Assembly (NCBI GenBank): GCA_018334795.1
Contig: JAGXLH010000099.1
Location: forward strand, 1-5,822
DNA: 5,822 nt
Source: Thermoplasmatota archaeon
Lineage (GTDB): Archaea > Thermoplasmatota > E2 > DHVEG-1
Reading direction: 5' to 3'
Shown: positions 1 through 5,651 of the stretch, one piece after another
Numbering within the stretch: the stretch's first letter is position 1
Layout: every line of letters starts with the position of its first letter
The notes under the pieces: model-generated
The model's database searches: none
The model's input: only the letters and a program-made list of their open reading frames with translations
What the model was told of the DNA's origin: nothing
Position numbers and translations under genes: made by a program

Positions 1-1237
1 AACTGGTCTAGTGTATTATGCTCAACGTGGACAAGCACCTAAAGAGTATCTTATTGCCGCTCAACACACGGATAATCCATTATATCGTATTTTTGGCATT
101 AGAGATATTGCTTTGAAATATCATCTGCACATTTATTCATGGGATTCAGGTTTTGTATCAACGGGATCATCTCCAAAACCTCCAAAGGATTTCGTTGATT
201 TTGTGTCAAATACTTTAGAGTATGAAAAAGATGAAAATGTAGTTCATTGTTCTCATCTTACTAAAAAGATCATCAAAAATGAAAAACTTATATCAGATCC
301 CTATCTCCATCTTTATTGGAAGTCTGCTGATCTTCATATTGGTATTTGTGAAACATGTGCTAGAAAAAAGGAAAACACTATTTTTTCATTAACTGAATAT
401 GTGCTTGCAGATGATATCACCGATGATTTCTCATTGAATGTGATTGGTTCAATCATAAAAGATAAACCAATGGAATCTACGCTTGAAACGGAATTTGTTG
501 ATGATTACTTCTCTGGAAAATTATCTGATTATTTTTTTATCAGAAAAAATATGAATCGTCGACAGGATCAATTACAGGATAAAGGCCATGAAGTCTATAT
601 TCTTAATGGTTCTAATTACGAATCAGGTAAAGAATTCATCGATGCTTTGAACCCAAATTCTTTTGAAAAACATGCCCTTAAAAAATTACTTTCATTACAT
701 CAAAAACCGATTATTGTTTCTGATGTTTCTCCAAATGATGTTCTTTCAAAATTCTGGGATGATTACGGATTTGATATCATTAATGATATTACGAATGATG
801 AGGAAATAACAAATGAAATCATTTCTTTAACAGAAAATCCAAGTGTGATGATAAAAACTGCATTTGAAATCAAACAGAAACAAGAAGTTCTTGACAATCT
901 ACCGCAGTATAATTCACTTCCAGATATCGCTGCCTATGCTGATAAACTAGCTCGTATTTATCGCCTTCAAGGAAAAAAGAAACTTTTTTCAGCACTTCGC
1001 TCTCCACCAAAACATCCAAAAAAAAGAGCGATTGCATATGGATTGCTCATGGTTATTAATAAACATACCGATTCCAAATGGAAATTTTCAAAAATTGATA
1101 TTGAATCCGGTGAATTTCTTAAACCCTATCTTGAAAAACTTCTTGAAGGAGATGCTGATGAATACCATGAAACCCTACAAAAAGTTCTCACAGCTAATGG
1201 TTTCTTAGAATCATTAGATGAATATAAGATTTCCTGA
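1..1237 (+). CDS. Unrecognised protein with possible Cys/His metal site, 5' partial
   Basis: I do not recognise this family. The frame is open to the left edge (codons ACT GGT CTA at 2-10, then GTG at 11), with no stop and no ATG. The GTG at 11 sits in continuous protein-like sequence, so the real start is probably upstream and the gene is 5' partial. At least 411 residues are visible, ending at TGA 1235-1237. Counting from the GTG codon, a candidate zinc site is H79/C80/H82 followed by C113-x2-C116, in the context YWKSADLHIGICETCARKK. That is a plausible treble-clef or ribbon arrangement, but it is inferred from spacing only. The middle (about 130-290) is acidic and rich in Asp/Asn; the C-terminal part (about 305-405) is helical and basic around LFSALRSPPKHPKKRA. 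No signal peptide, membrane span or nucleotide-binding motif is visible. A T-rich tract follows the stop, so it is probably transcribed separately from the aminotransferase. Confident as a gene, function unknown. Confidence 0.85.
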   Translation, partial: TGLVYYAQRGQAPKEYLIAAQHTDNPLYRIFGIRDIALKYHLHIYSWDSGFVSTGSSPKPPKDFVDFVSNTLEYEKDENVVHCSHLTKKIIKNEKLISDPYLHLYWKSADLHIGICETCARKKENTIFSLTEYVLADDITDDFSLNVIGSIIKDKPMESTLETEFVDDYFSGKLSDYFFIRKNMNRRQDQLQDKGHEVYILNGSNYESGKEFIDALNPNSFEKHALKKLLSLHQKPIIVSDVSPNDVLSKFWDDYGFDIINDITNDEEITNEIISLTENPSVMIKTAFEIKQKQEVLDNLPQYNSLPDIAAYADKLARIYRLQGKKKLFSALRSPPKHPKKRAIAYGLLMVINKHTDSKWKFSKIDIESGEFLKPYLEKLLEGDADEYHETLQKVLTANGFLESLDEYKIS

Positions 1238-1275
1238 TATTTTTATTTGACTCTTCTATTTTCTTGTTTTTCTTT
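1238..1275 (+). terminator. T-rich archaeal-type terminator after the first gene
   Basis: Directly after the TGA stop there is a strongly T-biased stretch made of several T runs (TATTTTTATTTG, then TTTTCTTGTTTTTCTTT). No stem-loop precedes it. Archaeal RNA polymerases commonly terminate at such T tracts without a hairpin. This is an assignment from composition and position only. Confidence 0.45.
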
Positions 1276-1298
1276 GGAAAAGTTCGATAATTGTTGTT

Positions 1299-1314
1299 AC
1301 AAAGGTTTTTATTT
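1299..1314 (+). promoter_or_regulatory. Candidate BRE/TATA promoter for the aminotransferase gene
   Basis: ACAAAGG (1299-1305) resembles an archaeal BRE and is followed by the T/A element TTTTTATTT (1306-1314). Its centre is about 35 bases before the ATG at 1345. With the usual 25-27 base spacing from TATA centre to transcription start, the RNA would begin near 1336, leaving a leader of about 9 bases. This also argues against starts at 1291 and 1327, which lie upstream of the predicted transcription start. The match is weak in sequence. Confidence 0.4.
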
Positions 1315-1344
1315 CAGTTTTATTTCATGGTTGGCTGTGAGACT

Positions 1345-2550
1345 ATGATTCGTGCATCGAAACGATCGCAAGGCATATCATATGCAATTCGAGATGTTGT
1401 TCTTCCTGCTCGTGAATTAGAGAAAAAAGGATATGAAATATTACGCCTCAATATTGGTGACCCAAACAAATATGATTTCGATACCCCTCAACACATGAAG
1501 GATGCATTGTATGAAGCAGCCCAACAAGGATACAACGGTTATGCTCCTTCTGAAGGATACTTGGAATTACGTGAAGCAATTGTAAAGCGAGAGAAACAAC
1601 GAAATAACGTAGATTATAATGCGGATGATGTTTGTGTTACAACTGGCGTCACAGAATCCTTACAAATCCTTTTAGAAGCATCTCTTGACCCAAACGATGA
1701 ATTACTTATCCCTGGGCCTACCTATCCACAGTATCAACTTATCACTCGCGTAAATGAGGCTTTACCAATTTCATATCGATGTTTAGAAGATGAAGGATGG
1801 CAGCCAGATGTCGATCAAATACGACGGAAACTATCCAATCGAACGAAAGCAATCGTGTTAATCAATCCAAATAATCCAACAGGCGCCTTATATTCCCGTA
1901 AGATCATTAAAGAAATCATTGATATTGCCGGCGAATACAATGTTCCATTAGTTTCTGATGAAATCTATGATGATTTAACCTTTTCTGAAAAACAAGTTGC
2001 AACCGCGAGTTTAGCAAAAGACGTTCCAGTAATTACCTTTAATGGTTTTTCAAAAGTGTATCTTGTGCCTGGATGGCGATTGGGTTATCTGATGTTTCAT
2101 CATGAATCAGGAGAACTAAACGATGTGCAAGATGCTTTTATGCGTATAGCAAGGTCACGCTTATGTGCAAACTCAGTATGTCAGCGAGCTTGTATTGCCG
2201 CATTAAAAGGTCCACAAGATCATGTCTTAAAAATAAATAATAAATTAAAGAAACGCAGGGATTTCGCATATAAAAGATTAAATGAAATACCTGGAATCTC
2301 AACTGCTAAACCAGAAGGGGCATTCTATATTTTCCCAAAAATCGAAGCAATGAAGGAAAAGATTTGGAACACCGATAAAGAATTCGTCTTGGATTTGTTA
2401 AATGAAAAACAAGTCCTTGTGGTACCAGGATCTGGTTTTTGCCCCACATATGGAAAAAATCATTTCCGAGTAGTGATTTTACCACCAATGGACACCTTGG
2501 AAAAAGCATTTGATAAAACAGAAGTCTTCATGAAGAAACGATTAAAATAA
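1345..2550 (+). CDS. PLP-dependent class I/II aminotransferase, archaeal alanine aminotransferase type
   Basis: A 401-residue fold-type I aminotransferase, cytosolic, likely interconverting alanine and 2-oxoglutarate with pyruvate and glutamate. Visible family residues: the NPNNPTG motif at 174-180 (N177 contacts PLP), D205 with Y208 in SDEIYDD (D205 pairs with the pyridine nitrogen), the Schiff-base lysine K237 in GFSKVYLVPGWRLGY, R245 near the PLP phosphate, and R375 in HFRVV, the expected carboxylate-binding arginine. The start is set at 1345 because the protein then opens with MIRASKR and continues with YAIRDVVLPARELEKKG, which agrees with my recollection of the Pyrococcus furiosus alanine aminotransferase. 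In-frame ATGs at 1327 and TTG-like codons further up add sequence unlike the family. Length is normal and nothing is missing. Alanine is the best guess for substrate, but related enzymes also use aspartate, aromatic or branched amino acids, so the exact specificity is inferred. It stands alone on the plus strand, convergent with the sulfotransferase. Confidence 0.93.
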   Translation: MIRASKRSQGISYAIRDVVLPARELEKKGYEILRLNIGDPNKYDFDTPQHMKDALYEAAQQGYNGYAPSEGYLELREAIVKREKQRNNVDYNADDVCVTTGVTESLQILLEASLDPNDELLIPGPTYPQYQLITRVNEALPISYRCLEDEGWQPDVDQIRRKLSNRTKAIVLINPNNPTGALYSRKIIKEIIDIAGEYNVPLVSDEIYDDLTFSEKQVATASLAKDVPVITFNGFSKVYLVPGWRLGYLMFHHESGELNDVQDAFMRIARSRLCANSVCQRACIAALKGPQDHVLKINNKLKKRRDFAYKRLNEIPGISTAKPEGAFYIFPKIEAMKEKIWNTDKEFVLDLLNEKQVLVVPGSGFCPTYGKNHFRVVILPPMDTLEKAFDKTEVFMKKRLK

Positions 2551-2591
2551 TTCTTTATAAAATAGTTAAGTTCTGATGAGTAGTAAGTAAG

Positions 2592-2643
2592 AAACGTTCA
2601 ATATTTCAGTTGAACTCAACGTTTATTTTGAATACTGAAATAT
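2592..2643. repeat. Overlapping inverted repeats between convergent genes
   Basis: Three dyads overlap here. ATATTTCAGT (2601-2610) pairs perfectly with ACTGAAATAT (2634-2643), 10 bp with a 23-base loop. AAACGTT (2592-2598) pairs with AACGTTT (2618-2624). GTTCAA (2596-2601) pairs with TTGAAC (2610-2615), 6 bp with an 8-base loop. The first excludes parts of the others. The right arm lies in the last codons of the sulfotransferase gene. A bidirectional transcript-end structure is the simplest reading; a protein-binding site is possible. Confidence 0.5.
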
Positions 2644-3741
2644 ATTAAACGCAAATTCCCACTGATTGTATATTTCCTGTTTTAATTGTTTACTCATCTG
2701 ATACTTACTACGTTTGAAATTTTTTTGTTTATCAATGTAATCTTGTATATTTTTTCTGATTTCTTCGTTTAAGGAAAAATCAAATTGATTGTAAATATTC
2801 TTAACATAATCTAATGGATTTTTGATAAATGATTCATAAGGTATTTCAATGAGATCCTTTGTTGGAATCTGAGATTTTTGTTTAAAATAACTTTGATATA
2901 ATAAAGCATACATTCTAAATATTTGTTGTTTCATTTTTTCAGTTGAAGGCGGGCGTTGCAAACAATATCTGGGTAAAACGATACGCATAAATTTTTCCAT
3001 GCTGTAATAAATTTCATAGGGATTTCGATGAATATGAATAAATTTAGCGTTTGGATACATTTGTTTTAACACAAGTAAGCGAGCAGTATGAGCTGGATTT
3101 TTTAACAAGAGTTGTTTTCCATGATGATATAAAGTTAATTTTTTGACAAAAAAATCATAAGTCTTAATCCAATTTTTTTGAAAAGCATCTGATAATTCAT
3201 TGACAAGCACATGAGTCATGTACCGGTTCATATTATATGGAAAACACCATCCATTATAGTATCCATCTGGAATAATATTTGCTATAGCATACTCTTCTTC
3301 TTGAGGAAGATCTGGACCCATTGCAGCATTATCCATTGGTCTTTTAGTTGGAATACTTGCGGAAAGTAATGGTTTGAGTAATTCTTCACTTTGTAAAAAT
3401 ACATGTGGTAAGGTCGCATGAAACGTGGTACAATAACCAAATTTTTGATCTAATGAAAGAACATTATGTAAATAAGTGGTCCCACTTCTCCAGTGGCCAA
3501 TGATAAAAACAGGATCGTTTTGTATTGTTGCTGATTGGATATTATCTGATTCTTTAATATGTTCTTTTAATCGAAATGGAGATAGAACGGTACTTAGCAC
3601 CATTGCATATAAAAAACGAGGGATATAACGTGGGCTAATACGAAAAAGATTCTGTGAAGCTAATCGTAATAAATTAGTAAGACTTGAGCCTGCAAGAGGC
3701 TCATACATAATATCAAAAACATTTTCCTTAATTTCAGGCAT
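2623..3741 (-). CDS. PAPS-dependent sulfotransferase family protein
   Basis: A 372-residue protein of the sulfotransferase superfamily (resembling the Sulfotransfer_3 group), expected to move a sulfuryl group from PAPS to an acceptor. The 5'-phosphosulfate-binding loop is GHWRSGTTY at 82-90, at the end of a beta strand (PVFIIGHW). The 3'-phosphate-binding motif is HIHRNPYEIYYSM at 236-248, with R239 and S247 as the expected contacts. LLKNPAHTARL at 212-222 matches the conserved segment before it, PQEEEYA at 146-152 matches the PqEdE segment, and FKRSKY at 342-347 matches the C-terminal cofactor-binding segment. There is no clear signal peptide; residues about 38-55 are hydrophobic but contain Arg and are more likely a helix of the fold. 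Start at 3741 is supported by a TATA-like box about 31 bases upstream. Acceptor unknown: lipid, glycan or small molecule cannot be told apart. Parts are very AT-rich (10 G/C in 2881-2940), but the first gene is similar, so transfer is not demonstrated. Confidence 0.9.
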   Translation of the reverse strand: MPEIKENVFDIMYEPLAGSSLTNLLRLASQNLFRISPRYIPRFLYAMVLSTVLSPFRLKEHIKESDNIQSATIQNDPVFIIGHWRSGTTYLHNVLSLDQKFGYCTTFHATLPHVFLQSEELLKPLLSASIPTKRPMDNAAMGPDLPQEEEYAIANIIPDGYYNGWCFPYNMNRYMTHVLVNELSDAFQKNWIKTYDFFVKKLTLYHHGKQLLLKNPAHTARLLVLKQMYPNAKFIHIHRNPYEIYYSMEKFMRIVLPRYCLQRPPSTEKMKQQIFRMYALLYQSYFKQKSQIPTKDLIEIPYESFIKNPLDYVKNIYNQFDFSLNEEIRKNIQDYIDKQKNFKRSKYQMSKQLKQEIYNQWEFAFNIFQYSK

Positions 3742-3767
3742 AGGAAAATGTATGAACTAATCTTTTC

Positions 3768-3782
3768 TTAAAAATACTTCGA
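3768..3782 (-). promoter_or_regulatory. Candidate BRE/TATA promoter for the sulfotransferase gene
   Basis: Read on the minus strand, TCGAAG (3782-3777) is followed by TATTTTTAA (3776-3768). The box centre is about 31 bases before the ATG at 3741, which would place the transcription start only a few bases upstream of the start codon: a nearly leaderless mRNA. No Shine-Dalgarno sequence is visible before the ATG (TACATTTTCCT). Confidence 0.5.
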
Positions 3783-3807
3783 CAAAACAGATAGAAGAAG
3801 AGATGGT
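3783..3807 (-). terminator. Pyrimidine-rich tract after the nitroreductase gene
   Basis: On the minus strand the stop codon of the nitroreductase gene is followed by a C/T-rich stretch (CTCTTCTTCTATCTGTTTT). It may terminate transcription before the sulfotransferase promoter. No hairpin accompanies it, and the T runs are short, so the call is weak. Confidence 0.3.
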
Positions 3808-4371
3808 TTACCATTGATTCCAGTGACAAATTTCAGAAAGTGATTTTCGTTTCGTACTACGTACAATCGCAGACCGAACCTTATTTGACAACCCATTCTT
3901 TTCCTTTGGATAGCCTATTGGAGTAAGGGCAATAATACGAATACGGGGGGGGACACCAAGTAGTTCCTTCAGCTTTTTTTCATTAAAACTTCCAATCCAA
4001 CAAGTTCCCAATCCTTTACTTGTAGCGGATAAAATCAAATGATCCATCGCGATTGCTGCATCAACAACATAATAATCAATGCCTTCACGAGACCCACTAA
4101 GATGAGGATCTGCACATAATATGATAATCGCAGGTGCTTTTTTCATCCAATGATTAGTCAATGAGGTTTTAGAGATATCCTGAATGTCAAGTGTATCAGT
4201 AACAATGATAAAATGCCAACATTGTTTATTCATCCAAGATGGCGCATGGCGAGCGATATCTACAAGAGATTCAAGTTCTTTATCTGAAACTGGTTCTGCA
4301 CGAAAAGAACGAATACTTTTTCTACTCAACAACACCGAATCAAAGTCCAAGCGTTTTTCATCAACAGACAT
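3808..4371 (-). CDS. Nitroreductase-family FMN oxidoreductase
   Basis: A 187-residue protein of the nitroreductase superfamily, the usual length for the compact members: a cytosolic, normally homodimeric FMN enzyme using NAD(P)H or another reductant. FMN-phosphate contacts are seen in RKSIRSF at 17-23 (R17, S19, R21). The second FMN-contact segment is APSWMNKQCWHF at 43-54, where most members have APSxxNxQPW; here Trp46 and Cys51 replace the common small residue and proline. Further family blocks are DAAIAMDHLILSA at 104-116, GLGTCWIGSF at 120-129 and LTPIGYP at 149-155. The natural substrate cannot be read from sequence; members reduce nitro compounds, quinones, flavins, enones or dehalogenate. 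The start at 4371 has a TATA-like element about 28 bases upstream. A C8 run on the coding strand (plus-strand G run 3945-3952) encodes VPPR and is in frame with normal family sequence on both sides, so the gene is intact here. Confidence 0.9.
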   Translation of the reverse strand: MSVDEKRLDFDSVLLSRKSIRSFRAEPVSDKELESLVDIARHAPSWMNKQCWHFIIVTDTLDIQDISKTSLTNHWMKKAPAIIILCADPHLSGSREGIDYYVVDAAIAMDHLILSATSKGLGTCWIGSFNEKKLKELLGVPPRIRIIALTPIGYPKEKNGLSNKVRSAIVRSTKRKSLSEICHWNQW

Positions 4372-4393
4372 ACAAAAAAGTATCTAACTACTC

Positions 4394-4410
4394 AATAATA
4401 AAACCATTCC
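4394..4410 (-). promoter_or_regulatory. Candidate BRE/TATA promoter for the nitroreductase gene
   Basis: On the minus strand GGAATGG (4410-4404) precedes TTTTATTATT (4403-4394). The centre is about 28 bases upstream of the ATG at 4371, the spacing expected for a leaderless transcript. No Shine-Dalgarno sequence lies before the ATG (ACTTTTTTGT). Confidence 0.45.
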
Positions 4411-4418
4411 ATTTATCT

Positions 4419-4460
4419 AAAAGGAAAAACAAATATGAAAAATAAATGAAAAAGAAGAAA
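4419..4460 (-). terminator. T-rich archaeal-type terminator after the winged-helix gene
   Basis: Immediately after the TAA of the winged-helix/coiled-coil gene, the minus strand carries a long T-rich tract with several T4-T5 runs (TTCTTCTTTTTC, TTATTTTTCAT, TTGTTTTTCCTTTT). No stem-loop is seen. It ends just before the candidate nitroreductase promoter, which supports separate transcription of the two genes. Confidence 0.45.
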
Positions 4461-5507
4461 TTAACAACGATGGTCATCAAGTAAATGCGTTTTCTTCTGA
4501 CTAATCCGATGATCAATATCGTTATGAAGTTCCTGAAGTGCATCTCTAAGTTCCTCATCGGAAACAGTTTGTTGCTGGGAGATATCAAGAACCGGACTTT
4601 GTTGATCATACAGTTTAGTTTCCGACATTAATGATGGTTCCTCAGTTACATCTAAAGATTTCTGTAATTGAGTAATCCGACGCAAGCGATGACGAAGAGA
4701 TTCAGAAACAGAACCAGTTTTAGATGGAGTCTGTCCAATTGAATCCTGCAATCGTTGTAAGCGATCAGATTGGGTAATAATCGTTGTTTGTGTTCTTGTT
4801 AGCTGACGGCTTAGTTCACTCACGATATGATTTCTTGAATTTAATTCCTGATGAAGATTTCTGATTTCATTTTCCAAGAAATGAATCTTTTCATCGGATT
4901 CTACATTTCGTTCATCAACAGAAGAAATATGTTGATGACTTCTATCAAGTTGAGTATTTAATTTCTCGATAACATCAACATTCTGAATTTTGTTTGTTTG
5001 AGTTTCAGTTAACTGCCGAGTTAGTTCACTTACTATATGATTTCTAGAGATAAGTTCATCCGATAACACTTCTATCTCATTTTGTAACCGACTAACTTGT
5101 TCTTCCAATGAATCGGAATCCATATCTGAAACCGTTATCTCTTCAGTGTTTTGAAAATGCCCTTCTCTAGCTAACCAACCAATCGCTTGATGGAATTCAT
5201 CTAATTCTAAAGACGTTAATGTGGCTAGACCTTCAACTGACTCAGATAAATCCTCAAGAACAGTTACCACCTCACCAGCTGCTTCACCAATAGTTGACGT
5301 TAGATTTGTCTCATCAAGGGAATAAAATTCACCATTTTTGCAAATCTTATTCTCTTTTGATAACCAACCAACTGCTTGATAAAAATCATTCTCACTCAAA
5401 TCAGTTTCATTCATAATCTGATGTTGAGTCAATGATTGGTTCTCATGAAGTACATTCCAGACCTTCCCAGCATTCATCCCTATAAGATGTGTATTTATTT
5501 GGTACAT
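4461..5507 (-). CDS. Tandem winged-helix (DUF2582-like) protein with long repeated coiled coil
   Basis: A 348-residue protein, probably a DNA-binding or scaffold protein; its role is unknown. Residues about 7-62 look like the DUF2582 winged helix-turn-helix (IGMNAGKVWNVLHE, then DLSENDFYQAVGWLSKENKI). Residues about 71-118 are a second, diverged copy (IGEAAGEVVTVLED, then SLELDEFHQAIGWLAREGHF). Residues about 133-254 are a coiled coil rich in Glu, Gln, Leu and Arg. It contains two copies of a 37-residue unit (135-171 and 205-241) sharing SRNHIVSEL-RQLT-TQT, exactly 70 residues, or ten heptads, apart. After it come a basic helix (SLRHRLRRITQLQKSL, 270-285), a polar linker, a last acidic helix (316-335) and a C-terminal Cys. 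The start at 5507 places MYQINTHLIG at the family's normal N-terminus; an in-frame GTG at 5540 overlaps the TATA box. No membrane segment or signal peptide is seen. It is divergent from the MFS gene. Confident as a gene and in the domain layout, unsure of function. Confidence 0.88.
   Translation of the reverse strand: MYQINTHLIGMNAGKVWNVLHENQSLTQHQIMNETDLSENDFYQAVGWLSKENKICKNGEFYSLDETNLTSTIGEAAGEVVTVLEDLSESVEGLATLTSLELDEFHQAIGWLAREGHFQNTEEITVSDMDSDSLEEQVSRLQNEIEVLSDELISRNHIVSELTRQLTETQTNKIQNVDVIEKLNTQLDRSHQHISSVDERNVESDEKIHFLENEIRNLHQELNSRNHIVSELSRQLTRTQTTIITQSDRLQRLQDSIGQTPSKTGSVSESLRHRLRRITQLQKSLDVTEEPSLMSETKLYDQQSPVLDISQQQTVSDEELRDALQELHNDIDHRISQKKTHLLDDHRC
4785..4895 (-). repeat. Coiled-coil repeat unit, copy 2
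   Basis: Encodes residues 205-241 of the winged-helix protein (DEKIHFLENEIRNLHQELN followed by the SRNHIVSEL core). At the DNA level the core (4798-4835) matches copy 1 (5008-5045) at 32 of 38 positions, with an offset of exactly 210 bases. This indicates an internal duplication and not just convergent coiled-coil composition. Confidence 0.8.
4995..5105 (-). repeat. Coiled-coil repeat unit, copy 1
   Basis: Encodes residues 135-171 of the winged-helix protein (EEQVSRLQNEIEVLSDELI followed by the SRNHIVSEL core). It is the partner of the unit at 4785-4895. The 33 residues between the two units do not obviously repeat but are coiled-coil-like. Confidence 0.8.
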
Positions 5508-5539
5508 CCTCACACAACAATTAGAACACAATAGTTGCA

Positions 5540-5552
5540 CTTATACTTTTCC
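5540..5552 (-). promoter_or_regulatory. BRE/TATA promoter for the winged-helix gene
   Basis: On the minus strand GGAAAA (5552-5547), a good BRE, is followed by GTATAAG (5546-5540). The centre is about 36 bases before the ATG at 5507, giving a predicted leader of roughly 9-10 bases. A GTGAGG sequence touches the ATG directly, too close to act as a normal Shine-Dalgarno. This is the clearest promoter in the window. Confidence 0.55.
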
Positions 5553-5555
5553 ATT

Positions 5556-5573
5556 TAATCAGTCTACTGTTTA
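5556..5573. promoter_or_regulatory. Operator-like imperfect dyad in the divergent intergenic region
   Basis: TAATCAGTCTACTGTTTA is an 18-base dyad: two 8-base arms with 7 of 8 positions paired around a central CT. The hexamer TAATCA in its left arm recurs at 5575-5580. It lies just upstream of the BRE of the winged-helix gene and about 50 bases from the candidate MFS TATA box, where a regulator could affect both genes. Function is inferred from symmetry and position. Confidence 0.4.
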
Positions 5574-5617
5574 CTAATCAATGAGAAATGAGTTCATATT
5601 ATAACTTTGATTACAGA

Positions 5618-5628
5618 ATATTTTAATA
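5618..5628 (+). promoter_or_regulatory. Candidate TATA box for the MFS transporter gene
   Basis: ATATTTTAATA is centred about 29 bases upstream of the ATG at 5652, again the spacing of a leaderless transcript. The BRE position (TTACAG) is a poor match. A second A/T element, CATATTATAAC at 5595-5605, would give a leader of about 25 bases and is the alternative. Confidence 0.42.
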
Positions 5629-5651
5629 GTGTTTTCTAATGCGGGTTTTCC

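Noticed and set aside
1291..1344. Longer N-terminus for the aminotransferase, starting at 1291 or at the ATG at 1327
   Set aside because: The added residues (LLQRFLFQFYF and so on) do not resemble the family, and the candidate TATA box and predicted transcription start lie inside this stretch. MIRASKR at 1345 matches the archaeal alanine-aminotransferase start.
2306..2509. 67-codon open frame on the minus strand inside the aminotransferase gene
   Set aside because: It lies wholly antisense to a well-conserved enzyme and has no promoter or recognisable product.
2623..3741. Recent horizontal transfer of the sulfotransferase gene, suggested by low G/C
   Set aside because: Sampled stretches range from 10 to 19 G/C per 60 bases, and the first gene has comparable values (16 of 60 at 241-300), so composition alone does not separate it.
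4184..4445. Two open frames of 67-68 codons on the plus strand over the nitroreductase gene
   Set aside because: They are antisense to conserved coding sequence, overlap each other, and have low-complexity products.
4388..4609. 73-codon minus-strand frame with a hydrophobic product (IVVNFFFFIYFSYLFFLL), resembling a small membrane protein
   Set aside because: Its hydrophobic stretch comes from the T-rich terminator tract and the rest is an alternative frame of the winged-helix gene's 3' end; no promoter fits.
2623..5507. Three minus-strand genes as one operon
   Set aside because: The gaps (89 and 66 bases) each hold a T-rich tract and a TATA-like box at the right distance from the next start, so separate units are more likely. 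Read-through cannot be excluded.
5508..5540. Upstream GTG start for the winged-helix gene, adding a Cys-rich QLLCSNCCVR stretch
   Set aside because: The CxxCC looked like a metal-binding motif, but the GTG sits in the GTATAAG promoter box and DUF2582-like proteins begin just before the IGMNAG-type segment.
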